64,000 bases of DNA from CADCWN01 sp046328475. GTDB taxonomy: Bacteria; Chloroflexota; Chloroflexia; Thermomicrobiales; CADCWN01. A program made the position numbers and the translations under genes. The stretch spans positions 1-64,000 of the forward strand of contig JAXLWN010000028.1 in NCBI GenBank assembly GCA_046328475.1. Direction: 5' to 3'. Under the pieces are notes generated by a model. It saw nothing but the letters and a program-made list of their open reading frames with translations, was not told the DNA's origin and made no database searches. Each line of letters opens with the position of its first letter. Position 1 is the first letter of the stretch. Below are positions 16,939 to 26,218 of this stretch, one piece after another.

Positions 16939-17694
16939 GGCCCGAGCGCAGCGAGGTCGGTGGCGGCGGCGCGGAGGAGGCGGAGTTCGGTGCCAAGGCC
17001 GATGAAGCGGAAGCCCTGGGCGATGCGGTGCCGGGCGGCGGCGGCGTTGTAGAGCTGGATGCCGGGGATTTTGCCGGTCTCGCGGCAGGCGGCGAGGACG
17101 GTGGCGAGGGCTTCTTCCAGGGCGGCGGGGAGGGCTTCGCCGGTGCTGCCTTCGGGGCCGCCGCCGAAGGAGAGGCTGAGGTCGTTCATGCCGATCAGGC
17201 AGCCGTCGAGGCCGGGCGTCGCCAGGATGTCGCGGGCACCGGCGATGGCTTCGCGGGTTTCGAGCATGGCGATGATCGTCGTTTCGTCGTCGGCGTGGGC
17301 GAAGTAGTCGGGGCCGCCGTAGAGTGAGCCGCGAATCGGACCCCAGCTGCGCTCGCCGCGCGGCGGTACTTGGCGGCGCGCACGGCGGCGGCGGCCTCGG
17401 CGGGGGTGTTCACCAGCGGCACGACGATGCCGTAGGCCCCAGGTCGAGCGCCCGCTGGATGACGGTCAGGTCGTTGCTGGCCACGCGCACGAAGGGGTGG
17501 CGGCGGTGATGCTGACCGCCTGGAGCATCCGCTGAGGTTGCCGAGATCGTTCTCGCCGTGTTGGAGATCGACCAGCGCCCAGTCGAAGCCCAGGCCACCG
17601 ACGATTTCGGCGGTGAGGGGCTGGCCGAGGAGATGAAGAGGCCGAGCGCTGGCTGGCCGCTGGCGAGTCGTTGCCTGGTGCCGTTGGGTCGCAT
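16929..17694 (-). pseudogene. HpcH/HpaI-type aldolase, about four frameshifts
   Basis: A 2-keto-3-deoxy-sugar/dihydroxyheptenedioate aldolase-like TIM-barrel protein. In order along the minus strand: RQRLASGQPALGLFISS, then AEIVGGLGFDWALVDLQHGE in another frame, PFVRVASNDLTVIQRALDLG, VPLVNTPAEAAAAVRAAKYR, and MLETREAIAGARDILATPGL with CLIGMNDLSLSFGG. The Glu of MLETREAI and the Asp of GMNDLS match the family metal site. Breaks fall near 17630, 17540, 17430 and 17340. The probable start is the ATG at 17694 behind GGGAGGG. It may be a real pseudogene or a gene with read errors. Confidence 0.75.
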
Positions 17695-17779
17695 CTGCCC
17701 TCCCGCGTGCTGGTGGTGCCCGGCGTTGTGGTTTGGCGCATCATAGCGCATTGGGTGGTGGGGGTGGTGCGTTGGCGGG

Positions 17780-17905
17780 AGAACGTTGGCGCCGCCACCC
17801 CCCATAAACCGCAACTGGGGGCGCTCACGCGCCACGAAACCGCCCTGCGGCGGTTAGGTCCCACCCCAACAGCGGGGTGATGTGACGCGCACCCCGCTGT
17901 TGGGG
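17780..17905 (+). repeat. Hairpin cluster between divergent genes
   Basis: A family A-like hairpin (AAACCGCC / CTGC / GGCGGTT, 17837-17856) is followed by a perfect 16-base-pair stem, CCCCAACAGCGGGGTG (17864-17879) with CACCCCGCTGTTGGGG (17890-17905) and a 10-base loop. Since the neighbouring genes diverge, this is not a normal terminator position. Confidence 0.75.
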
Positions 17906-17996
17906 GGGGCATGGACTGCGGGAGACCGCCGGGATATACTGCGGCCCGGCAATCGGGCGACGGCGAGGGCGCTTGGGCGCGTCGAAAGGGGGCCTC

Positions 17997-18386
17997 GTGT
18001 CGAGGGGAATCGTCGGCTTCGGCCACGTCACGATCGTGGTCAACGATCTGGCGGCGACCAGGCACTTCTATGGTGAGTTGCTGGGGTTGCCGGAGGCGAA
18101 GCGGCCGGACTGGGTGGCACCGGGGGCCTGGTATCGGATCGGGTTGGGGCAATTGCACATTCAGGTGAAGCCGGAGTTCCGGCCCGACCCGCACCCGGTG
18201 GGGCCGCACTTCGCGATGTACACCGCCCCGGACGACTACCACGAGACCATCGCGCGCCTGCGCGAGGCCGGGGTCTTCTTTCAGGTGGAGCCGCACAAGG
18301 ATCCGTTCGACGGCCAGTGGCGGGCCTTCTGCAAGGACCCGACGGGGAACACCGTCGAAGTGACCGACCACGATCCCACGAAGTAA
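17997..18386 (+). CDS. VOC family protein (glyoxalase/bleomycin-resistance fold)
   Basis: 129 residues with the two beta-alpha-beta-beta-beta units of the vicinal oxygen chelate fold. Seen: GFGHVTIVVNDLAATRHFYGELLGLP at the start, HIQVKPEF, PVGPHFAMYTAPDDYHETIARL and AFCKDPTGNTVEVTDHDPT. His and Glu residues at the usual metal positions (H in GHV, H in GPHFA, E in VEVT) are present. Members range from dioxygenases to lyases, so the reaction is unknown. The start is taken as the GTG at 17997, behind AAAGGGGG. A hairpin follows the stop. Confidence 0.85.
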   Translation: MSRGIVGFGHVTIVVNDLAATRHFYGELLGLPEAKRPDWVAPGAWYRIGLGQLHIQVKPEFRPDPHPVGPHFAMYTAPDDYHETIARLREAGVFFQVEPHKDPFDGQWRAFCKDPTGNTVEVTDHDPTK

Positions 18387-18415
18387 CGGATACGCTCGCC
18401 GCGAGGGCGACAGTC

Positions 18416-18449
18416 GGCGCGCAGCATCGATTGCTGCGCGCCATTGTTT
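18416..18449 (+). terminator. Terminator-like hairpin after the VOC gene
   Basis: GGCGCGCAGC pairs with GCTGCGCGCC (10 base pairs, 7-base loop), followed by ATTGTTTG. Confidence 0.65.
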
Positions 18450-18933
18450 GCTGCCCGGATTCTCGAGGCTGAAGCGCGGGGCGGTACATCCGGCCCGCTG
18501 CCGGCATCGCGTCATTCGCCGGTAGCGGGCCGGAAGATCGCCGGTGTGCGCCGCAGGGCGCACGCCAGGGCGGATTTGTGTGAGGCGAGTGCGGCGGGGA
18601 TGCGAGGCTCCCAGCAGGGAGTCGACCGCGTGTTGTGGGTCCCACCCTAGCACACCCGGTACACGGTGGGAAGCCCGTACCGGCGCAAACAGGACCAAAG
18701 TACTAGTTCGGACGCCGGATCACCGCCCGTTTCACCCCGGAACGGCCCTGCGACGCGGCGGACTGCACGCGCACTTGTCAAACGTTCCGCCCTCCCGGTA
18801 CACCTGTCTCGGGACGGTCAGACCAATGCGCTATAGTGTCGTTCCCGCGAGCAATTCACACTGGGAGCAGGTTTTCTCGTCAAGCGGCACAGTGCGGGCG
18901 CGTGCCTGCGATTGCCCATCCGAGCGAGGATGC
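18450..18933. other. Gap before the GGDEF-EAL gene
   Basis: No gene is supported. It contains a second hairpin, CCGGCCCGCTGCCGG (18490-18504) with CCGGTAGCGGGCCGG (18519-18533). It also has a possible -10 element (TATAGT near 18833) in a locally A+T-richer stretch upstream of the cyclic-di-GMP protein. Confidence 0.4.
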
Positions 18934-21900
18934 ATGTCCGCGATCATCCGTCTCCCCCAGGTGCTGATCGCCCGCGCGGGCCGCATGCGCCTGGCCGTCG
19001 CCGCGCTCGCGGTGCTGCTCTATGTCGCCGCCTACGCGCCCCTGGCGCAGGGGGCCGGGCCGTTTGTCGCGTCCCTGTGCACCATCCCCGTGCTCACGAT
19101 TACCTGGATGTTCGGTAGTCGCGCCGGTTTCGCCGCCGCCTTGTGCTTCGTGCCGATCAACGTTGCCCTTGCGAAGCTGACGGGTCAGCCCGTTCCCCCG
19201 TTCCTCGTGCAAGGTGGCCTCATCCGCGGGATCACCCTGTTGATCGTGGTCGCGGCGGTCGGGCGGCTGAGCGATCTGCGAAGTCGTCTCCGCGACGAGG
19301 TTGGCGAGCGGACGCGCGCCGAGGAGGAGTTGCGCGAGGTGATGGCGCACGCGCGCTGCCTGCTGTGGCGCGCCGAGATCACCGAGCGTCCGGGCGGCAC
19401 CGAGCTCGATGACGGCGAAGCCTATGCCTGGCGTATCTTCATGGCCGATGAGGCGGCGGCGCAGCGCGTCTTGCCGCTCGACATCCCGCCCGGTCTGAAC
19501 TACCGCCACGCCTGGATCAGCAGCCGCCTGCCCGACGATCGGGAGCGGATGGACCAGAACAGCGCGCGTGCCCTGCGCGAGGGGGCCACTGGCTACCGCC
19601 AGGAGTTTCGCTGCCGCAACCGGCACGGCGAGGTGCAGTGGCTCGCCGAGGAGGTGGCGCTGGAAGCTGCCGGGCCGGGGCGATGGCGCGCGGTCGGCAT
19701 CTGCGTCGATATCACCGAGCGCAAGGCGGCCGAGGAGGCGCTGCGCCAGAGCGCGGAGAGCTTCGCGGACATGTTCAATGCCGCCGGCGAAGCCCTGGTG
19801 ATCCGCGACGGGACCAGGATCCTCGCGGCGAACCAGACCTACGCCGCGCTGGTCGGTCGCCCGGTGGGGGAGGTCGTCGGCAGCGATGCCTTCGGCCTGT
19901 TCACGCCCGAATCGCGGGAGAACGCCTGGGAGCAGGCGGAGACCGCCGCCGGGCGGCCGTTCGAGGCGGCGATGGTGACCGAGGCGGGCGCGGCCATCCC
20001 GGTGGAGGTGATCGGCAAGTCGATCCGCTATCAGGGACGCCCGACCCGGCTGGTCTCGTTGCGCGACATCACCCCGCGCAAACGGGGGGAGCGGGCGCTG
20101 CGCGAGGAGGAGCGGCGTTCGCGCGAACTCTCGGCCGAGGCGCAGCGCCAGGCGCGCGAGTTGGCGCTGCTCGACCGGGTGCGCACCGCCCTGGCGCGCG
20201 AACTCGATCCCGCCGCCGTCCACCGCACGATCGTCGAGGCAATCTCCACCATCCTGGGCTATCCGCGCGTGCTCCTCAGTCTCGTGCGGGGTGACGAATT
20301 GGTGCTGGCGCAACTGGTTGGCTACGACCACCTGCGCGACCGCGTGCTCCAGCGGATGCCGCTCACCACCGGGATCGCGGGGCGGGTGGCGCGCACTGGC
20401 GTGCCCGCGCTGGTCACGAACATCGCCGCCGACGCGGATTATCTCGACGTGGGGGACGGCACGGCCTACGAGATCTGCGTCCCGATCTGCGATGAGGGGC
20501 GGGTGGTCGGCATCATCAACGTCGAGAGCAACGGCGAGCCGGTGCTCGGCGAGGCGGATCTGCGCCTGATGGTCGCGCTCGGCGAGCACGCGGGACTGGC
20601 GATGGGCCGCGCCCGCCTCTACGCCGAGGCGCGGGCGAGTGCCGAGAACCTCGCCGCCGCGCAGCGGATCGCCCACCTCGGGAGCTGGGAATGGTCGGTG
20701 GGCGGGGACCGCATCGGCTGGTCGGCGGAACTCTCGCGCATCTTCGGCTTTGCGCCGGGCGAGTCGCCGGCGGGTTTCGGGGAGTTTCTGGCGCTCGTGC
20801 ATCCCGACGACCGCGCCCACACGCGGTCGGTGATCGAGGCGGCCCTGCGCGACGGGTTGACCTTCGACTACGAGCACCGCATCGTGCGCCCGGAGGGGGC
20901 GGTCCGGCTGCTCCACAGCCAGGGGATCGTGATGCGGGACGCCGCAGGGCACCCCGAGCGACTGCTCGGGACCTGCCACGACATCACCGAGCGCAAGGCG
21001 CTGGAGGCCCAACTGGCGCACCAGGCCTTTCACGACGCGCTGACCGACCTCCCCAACCGGGCGCTGTTCCAGGACCGGCTCGGCCACGCGCTCGACCGGG
21101 CGGCGCGGCGGCAGGCACCGATCGCGGTGCTTTTCCTCGACCTGGATCGCTTCAAGCACGTCAACGACAGCCTGGGCCACGAGGCGGGCGACGAGTTGCT
21201 GATCGCCGTGGCCGGGCGGCTCGCGCGCAGCGTCCGCTCCGGCGACACGGTGGCCCGGCTCGGCGGCGACGAGTTCACGGTCATCCTGGAGACCATCGAC
21301 GAGGCGGCCGAGGCGGTCCTGGCGGCCGAGCGGATCGTCGCGGCGTTCGAGCACCCCTTCCTGGTCGGCAACCGGAGCCTCGCGATCACCACGAGCGTCG
21401 GCGTGGTGCTGGGCCGCGCGAGCCAGGATACCCCGGCCGATCTGCTGCGCTACGCCGACGTGGCGCTGTATCAGGCCAAGGAGGCGGGCAGGGCGCGCTA
21501 CGCCGTGTTCGACACCGCCATGAGCGAGGCGGCGCTGGAGCGCGCGGCGCTGGAGGCCGAGCTGCGGCAGGCGCTGGAACGGGACGAACTGACGCTGCAC
21601 TATCAGCCGAAGGTCGATCTGGCGAGCGGGGCGGTTACTGGCCTGGAGGGGCTGGTGCGCTGGCAGCACCCCACCAGGGGGTTGTTGCTGCCGGGGGTCT
21701 TCATCCCGCTGGCGGAGGAGACCGGGCTGATTCGCCCGCTCGGTCTCTGGGTGCTGGCCGAGGCTTGCCGCCAGGCGCGGCGCTGGTGCGATGCCGAGCC
21801 GCTGCGCCCGCTCGTGGTCAGCGTGAATGTCTCCGCCGTGCAGCTCCGGCAGGCCGATTTCGTCCCGGCGGTGGCGCGTATCCTCGCGGAGACCGGGGTG

Positions 21901-22329
21901 CCGCCCGCCCGCGTGCAACTGGAGATCACCGAGAGTGTGCTGATGCTCGACGCCGACCGGGCGGCGGCGGTGCTGGAGGCGTTGAAGGGGCTCGGGCTGG
22001 GATTGGCGATCGACGACTTCGGGACGGGCTATTCCAGCCTCGGCTACCTGAAGCGGTTCCCGATCGACACGGTGAAGATCGACCGGGCTTTCGTGGGTGG
22101 GCTGGGGCGCGACCCGGAGGATACCGCGATCGTCCGCGCGGTGATCGGGCTGGCGCAGACGCTGGGCCTGCACGTCGTGGCCGAGGGGGTGGAGACGGAG
22201 GAGAACCTGCGCCGCCTGCGCGAACTTGGCTGCGAACTGGGCCAGGGGTATCACTTCGCCCGGCCGCTGCCGGCCGATGAGGCGGGGGTGCTGCTGGCGC
22301 GGCGTGGGGAGGTGGTGGCGGCGACGTAG
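18934..22329 (+). CDS. Membrane PAS-PAS-GAF-PAS-GGDEF-EAL protein
   Basis: A 1131-residue cyclic-di-GMP enzyme. An N-terminal membrane part with several helices (about 15-105) is followed by PAS (about 137-262), PAS (273-390), GAF (424-563), PAS (570-690), GGDEF and EAL domains. The GGDEF signature is intact at 777-781 (RLGGDEFTVI), so diguanylate cyclase activity is plausible. In the EAL domain the signature reads EGL at 905-907 (LEGLVRW), and the DDFGTG loop is intact at 1027-1032, so phosphodiesterase activity is also possible. The net direction cannot be told. The start is the ATG at 18934 behind GAGGA; the frame is open further upstream but crosses hairpins. It opens a signalling-rich region. 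Confidence 0.92.
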   Translation: MSAIIRLPQVLIARAGRMRLAVAALAVLLYVAAYAPLAQGAGPFVASLCTIPVLTITWMFGSRAGFAAALCFVPINVALAKLTGQPVPPFLVQGGLIRGITLLIVVAAVGRLSDLRSRLRDEVGERTRAEEELREVMAHARCLLWRAEITERPGGTELDDGEAYAWRIFMADEAAAQRVLPLDIPPGLNYRHAWISSRLPDDRERMDQNSARALREGATGYRQEFRCRNRHGEVQWLAEEVALEAAGPGRWRAVGICVDITERKAAEEALRQSAESFADMFNAAGEALVIRDGTRILAANQTYAALVGRPVGEVVGSDAFGLFTPESRENAWEQAETAAGRPFEAAMVTEAGAAIPVEVIGKSIRYQGRPTRLVSLRDITPRKRGERALREEERRSRELSAEAQRQARELALLDRVRTALARELDPAAVHRTIVEAISTILGYPRVLLSLVRGDELVLAQLVGYDHLRDRVLQRMPLTTGIAGRVARTGVPALVTNIAADADYLDVGDGTAYEICVPICDEGRVVGIINVESNGEPVLGEADLRLMVALGEHAGLAMGRARLYAEARASAENLAAAQRIAHLGSWEWSVGGDRIGWSAELSRIFGFAPGESPAGFGEFLALVHPDDRAHTRSVIEAALRDGLTFDYEHRIVRPEGAVRLLHSQGIVMRDAAGHPERLLGTCHDITERKALEAQLAHQAFHDALTDLPNRALFQDRLGHALDRAARRQAPIAVLFLDLDRFKHVNDSLGHEAGDELLIAVAGRLARSVRSGDTVARLGGDEFTVILETIDEAAEAVLAAERIVAAFEHPFLVGNRSLAITTSVGVVLGRASQDTPADLLRYADVALYQAKEAGRARYAVFDTAMSEAALERAALEAELRQALERDELTLHYQPKVDLASGAVTGLEGLVRWQHPTRGLLLPGVFIPLAEETGLIRPLGLWVLAEACRQARRWCDAEPLRPLVVSVNVSAVQLRQADFVPAVARILAETGVPPARVQLEITESVLMLDADRAAAVLEALKGLGLGLAIDDFGTGYSSLGYLKRFPIDTVKIDRAFVGGLGRDPEDTAIVRAVIGLAQTLGLHVVAEGVETEENLRRLRELGCELGQGYHFARPLPADEAGVLLARRGEVVAAT

Positions 22330-22354
22330 GGGGCCGGGCGAGTGAGGGTGCCGT

Positions 22355-22417
22355 TGGACTGAAGTCCCGGCTGAAGGCGACTGCGGCTCGCCGCGAAGTC
22401 CGCCTGCGCGGACTGGG
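22355..22417 (+). repeat. Double-hairpin repeat, family A (copy A4)
   Basis: GGACTGAAGTCC, a middle GACTGCGGCTCGC, then AGTCCGC / CTGC / GCGGACT. Both stems use the GGAC/GTCC core, while copies at 51370 and 56389 use GGGC/GCCC in both. Confidence 0.88.
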
Positions 22418-22468
22418 CGGTGCCATTGCAAGGCGTGTAGGTTTCGTGGGCGCTTTGGTTTTGTGAGG

Positions 22469-22490
22469 AGGGGCGGCAGTTGCCGCCCCT
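22469..22490. other. Short perfect palindrome
   Basis: AGGGGCGGCA gt TGCCGCCCCT, 22 bases, about 90 bases before the pyruvate-oxidase-like gene. It could be an operator or a hairpin. Confidence 0.5.
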
Positions 22491-22581
22491 TCGGCGTGTG
22501 CGCCGATGCGGCACGGTGCTTGCCATCTCTGCCGATAGGGCAGCCGCAATGCGCGCGGCGACCGGGCAATTGGAGGAGATG

Positions 22582-24404
22582 ATGGGCAAGACTGCCGCTG
22601 CGGTGATGATTGACGCGCTCGTGGATTGGGGCGTGGAGGTTGTGTTCGGGCTGCCGGGGGATGGCATCAACGGGATTATGGAGGCGCTGCGCCAGCGGCA
22701 GGACGATATCCGCTTCGTGCAGGTGCGCCACGAGGAGGCCGCCGCCTTCGCGGCCTGCGGCTACGCCAAGTTCACCGGCCGCCTCGGCGTCTGCCTGGCG
22801 ACGAGCGGGCCGGGCGGGTTGCACCTGCTGAACGGGTTGTACGACGCCAAGCTCGATGGTCAGCCGGTGCTGGCGATCACGGGGCACACCTACCACGACC
22901 TGATCGGCACCTATTATCAGCAGGATGTCGATCTCGACAAGGTCTTTATCGACGTGGCGGTCTATAACCAGCGGGTGATGGGGCCGCAGCACACCAGGGC
23001 GGTCACCGACCTCGCCTGCCGCCACGCGATCGGGCGGCGCGGGGTGGCGCACCTGACGTTCCCGGTCGATTTGCAGGATCTGGAGGTGGAGGAGGAGGAA
23101 CCGTCGAAGATGAAGGTGCCGGGCCATACCTCGGCCGCGCTGACGCGGGCGATCGTGGTGCCGCCGCCGGAGGCACTGCGCCGCGCTGCCGAGGTGCTGA
23201 ATGCGGGCGAGCGCGTGGCGATCCTGGCCGGGCGGGGCGCGCTCGGCGCGGGGGGCGAGTTGGAAGCGCTCGCCGAGAAGCTGGCCGCGCCGGTGGTGAA
23301 GGCGTATCTCGGGAAGGGGGTGCTCCCGGACGATTCGCCCTACACGACCGGTGGGCTGGGGCTGCTCGGCACCGCGCCGTCGGAGGAGGCGATGGCGGGG
23401 TGCGACACGCTGCTGGTCGTTGGCTCGTCCTTCCCCTACTTGCAGTATCTGCCGAAGCCGGGGCAGGCGCGCGGCGTGCAGATCGACGCCGATCCGACGC
23501 GCCTGGGGTTGCGCTACCCGGTCGAGGTCGGCCTGGTCGGCGACGCGCGGGCGACGCTGGAGCTGCTGGTGCCGTTGCTGGAGCGCAAGGAGCAACGCGA
23601 GTATCTGACCGAGATGCAGCAGCGGATGGTGGAGTGGCGCGCGTTGCTGGCCGACCAGGCGACGCGCCCGGATACGCCGATGAAGCCGCAGGTGGTGGCG
23701 ACGGCGCTCGGCGAGCGGCTGGCACCCGACGCGATCATCACCGGCGATAGCGGTGCCAATACGACCTGGCTGGCGCGTCACCTCGCGGTGCAACGCGGGC
23801 AGCAGGTCTCGGGATCGGGGACGCTCGCCTCGATGGCGAGCGCGCTGCCCTACGCCATCGCCGCGCAGATCGCCTATCCCGACCGGCAGGTGGTGGCGAC
23901 GGTCGGCGATGGCGGCTTCTCGCAACTGATGGCGGAGTTCGCCACGGCGGTACACGAGCGGTTGCCGATCAAGGTGATCCTCTTCAAGAACGATTTGCTC
24001 GCGCAGATCAAATGGGAGCAGTTGGTCTTCCTCGGCAACCCGGAGTATGGGGTCGCGTTGCAGCCGATCGACTTCGTGAAGGTCGCCGAAGCCTGCGGGG
24101 GGACGGGGCTGCGGGTGGAGGACCCGGCGCTGGTTGGCGAGACGCTCGACCGGGCGCTGGCGCTGCCGGGACCGGTGCTGGTGGAGGTGGCGATCGATCC
24201 GTTCGAGCCGCCGATGCCCGCCAGGATCAAGACGGAGCAGGCGGTGAATATGGCGGGGCGCTGGCGCGCGGCGAGCCGAACCGGGAGCGGATCGCCGCCA
24301 CCCTCTTCCGCACCAAGACTGCGGATCTGCTGGCCACGGGCGATGAGGAGGGGCCGCTTGCTGCGGTGAAGGAGAAGTTGCGGGAGGTGGTGGGGGGACG
24401 GTGA
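22582..24404 (+). CDS. Thiamine-diphosphate enzyme, pyruvate oxidase/acetolactate synthase type (one frameshift)
   Basis: About 607 residues of the POX/ALS family, which decarboxylates a 2-keto acid. Seen: VFGLPGDGINGIMEAL, RHEEAAAFAACGYAK with the ThDP-activating E51, the FAD/nucleotide-type middle domain (DTLLVVGSSFPYL, GVQIDADPTRLG), and the ThDP-Mg motif VGDGGFSQL (GDG 442-444) ending in KND. The sequence looks more like quinone-dependent pyruvate oxidases than biosynthetic ALS. The last 50 codons need a frame change near 24260, in a GGGG run. The shifted frame reads ALARGEPNRERIAATLFRTK and stops at 24404. The start is the ATG at 22582 with GGAGG 5 bases before it. The stop lies in a GTGACGA array. 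Confidence 0.85.
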
Positions 24405-24430
24405 CGAGTGACGAGTAACGAGTGACGAGG
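24401..24430 (+). repeat. Heptamer array, unit GTGACGA/GTAACGA, at the 3' end of the ThDP-enzyme gene
   Basis: Four units; the first contains the TGA stop codon of the preceding gene. Confidence 0.9.
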
Positions 24431-24716
24431 GGGACGGGGTCTTAACGCAGAGGGCGCGGAGGACGGCGCAGAGGGCGCGGAGACGAGGTAAGACGAGAGA
24501 AGAGAGGGGGACGGATCCTTCAGAGGGGCTTGCGGGGTGTCATTCCGAACGCAGCGAGGGATCCAGCCTCTTCTATCCGACTATCCGACTGCCCGACTGC
24601 CCGACTCGCGTCTAGCGTCCAGTTCGCCAACCTGGCACGACACTTGCCAATTTCGGGAGCGTGATCCTTTCCCGCGTTGCGCGGGGTTCGGATTGAAGCA
24701 CCGATAGGAGGAAGCG
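24431..24716 (+). repeat. Gap with family F repeats and an octamer array
   Basis: No gene is seen. Family F units (CGCAGAGGGCGCGGAGG, 24444-24486) are followed by a GTCATTCCGAACGCAGCGAG element near 24539, then an octamer array CTATCCGA/CTGCCCGA (24572-24610). The last 100 bases are unique and should carry the promoter of the stress-type gene. Confidence 0.6.
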
Positions 24717-25916
24717 ATGGTCACGACGGCCGAGACTGGGAACGCCTATACGCAGCAGCGGCGGACGGCGGTTGGCTTGTTCGACCGGCAGGAGGATCTG
24801 GAGCGGGTGCTGAACGAGTTAAAGGCCAGTGGTTTTGCCCCCGAGCAGGTCTCGCTGGTGGCGAAGGACCGGCAGGCGACTCGTGAGGTCGTGGAGACGA
24901 CCGGCATGGGCGGCGGCGAGGGTGCTGGCGTCGGCGCGGTGGCCGGTGGTATCACCGGCGGGTTGCTCGGCTGGCTGGTCGGCATCGGCGCGCTGGCGAT
25001 CCCGGGGATCGGGCCGATTGTGGCGGCGGGCGCGCTGGCGACGACACTTGGCGGCGCGGCGATCGGCGCGGCGGCCGGTGGGTTGATCGGCGCGCTGGTC
25101 GATCTCGGCATCCCCGAGGAGGAGGCGACGTTCTATAACGAGAGCGTCGGGCGCGGCGGCATGCTGCTGACGGTGCAGGCGAATAGCGACGCGCAGCTCT
25201 ACGATGCGAACGAGATGATGCGCCGGAATGGCGGCACCGAGGTTCGCACCTATGGTGGCGCGACCGATGTGGCGCACGAGGGCGCGCCGATGACCGGTGT
25301 GCCGGGCTCCACGGCGGCCGGGAACGCCAATACCTGGGATGATGCCAGCCTCACCGACCGCCCCGCCGCGACCGTCGATACGCGCGGCAGCGGCATGAAT
25401 GCGGCGGCGGCGGGTGGCGCGGTCGGTGTGCCGACGTTCGAGGGGGCGCACGCTGCCTATCGCGACGAGGATCGCGCGGTGGGGGACGTGAACGCGAACC
25501 CGCGCGAGACGCCGAGCGGCCGGTATGAGGGTGCCACCGATCAGTATGACGAGCGGTCCAACCGCCTGCCCGACCGGCGCGAGCATACCGCCGACGAGAT
25601 GGCGGGCGACGCTGCGGCCGGCACGGTCGGCGGGGTCAGCGGCGCGGTCGCGGGCGGCGTGCTCGGCTCGGCCGCCGGCCCGGTTGGCACGGTGGCCGGG
25701 GCGGCGATCGGCGGCGCGGTGGGCGCGGCGACCGGCGTGGCGGCCAGCGAGGCGGCCCACGACGATGATGGCGAGGATGTGATCGTCGAGGAGACCGGTA
25801 CCGAGCGGCGCGACGTGATGGTGCGCGACCGCGCGACGACGCCGGTGCGGGATGCTGGCGACACGATGCTGACCCCCGAGGAACGCCGCGCGATCAACGC
25901 CGATACGCGCCGCTAG
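24717..25916 (+). CDS. General-stress-type protein with YflT-like domain and two glycine zippers
   Basis: 399 residues. The first 60 (AVGLFDRQEDLERVLNELKASGFAPEQVSLV) match the small YflT/GSP17M-type stress domain. A hydrophobic glycine-zipper block follows (GVGAVAGGITGGLLGWLVGI ... GGLIGALVDLG, about 75-135), then GIPEEEATFYNESVGRGGML, as in proteins of this type. A long hydrophilic linker leads to a second Gly/Ala zipper (about 300-345) and a charged tail. Glycine zippers suggest membrane insertion or oligomerisation, but the role is unknown. The start is the ATG at 24717 behind AGGAGGAA. A hairpin follows. Confidence 0.75.
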   Translation: MVTTAETGNAYTQQRRTAVGLFDRQEDLERVLNELKASGFAPEQVSLVAKDRQATREVVETTGMGGGEGAGVGAVAGGITGGLLGWLVGIGALAIPGIGPIVAAGALATTLGGAAIGAAAGGLIGALVDLGIPEEEATFYNESVGRGGMLLTVQANSDAQLYDANEMMRRNGGTEVRTYGGATDVAHEGAPMTGVPGSTAAGNANTWDDASLTDRPAATVDTRGSGMNAAAAGGAVGVPTFEGAHAAYRDEDRAVGDVNANPRETPSGRYEGATDQYDERSNRLPDRREHTADEMAGDAAAGTVGGVSGAVAGGVLGSAAGPVGTVAGAAIGGAVGAATGVAASEAAHDDDGEDVIVEETGTERRDVMVRDRATTPVRDAGDTMLTPEERRAINADTRR

Positions 25917-25924
25917 GGAATGCA

Positions 25925-25958
25925 GGCGGGAGGGTCACGCTGGTGTGGTCCTCCCGCC
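25925..25958 (+). terminator. Hairpin after the stress-type gene
   Basis: GGCGGGAGG pairs with CCTCCCGCC around a 16-base loop that can extend the stem. It starts 8 bases after the stop; no T run. Confidence 0.6.
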
Positions 25959-26218
25959 GGAATCGTTCATCCGCCCATGATCGATTTTGCCTATTTTCCC
26001 GGTGAAGGAATTTCACTCAGCGCAAGCCATATCCCGCATTCCCGTTGGCATCCGGCGGGGGCGTCGGTCCTGGGGGCGGGGTGTGGCTTTGTGCGTGGTG
26101 GGGGCGGACAACGACCAGGCGGCATGGATCTTGCCGTATGGGGCATGGCTCGTCTCTGGTGGGCCGTGTTTGCAGCGAGTGGTTACGCACATTTCTGTTC
26201 AGGAAGGAGTTCGTTCCG

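Noticed and set aside
18880..23955. A 1691-codon open frame on the minus strand across the GGDEF-EAL and ThDP-enzyme genes
   Set aside because: Arg/Pro/Leu/His-rich with no recognisable domain; it is the antisense shadow of two well-supported genes, as expected at this G+C.
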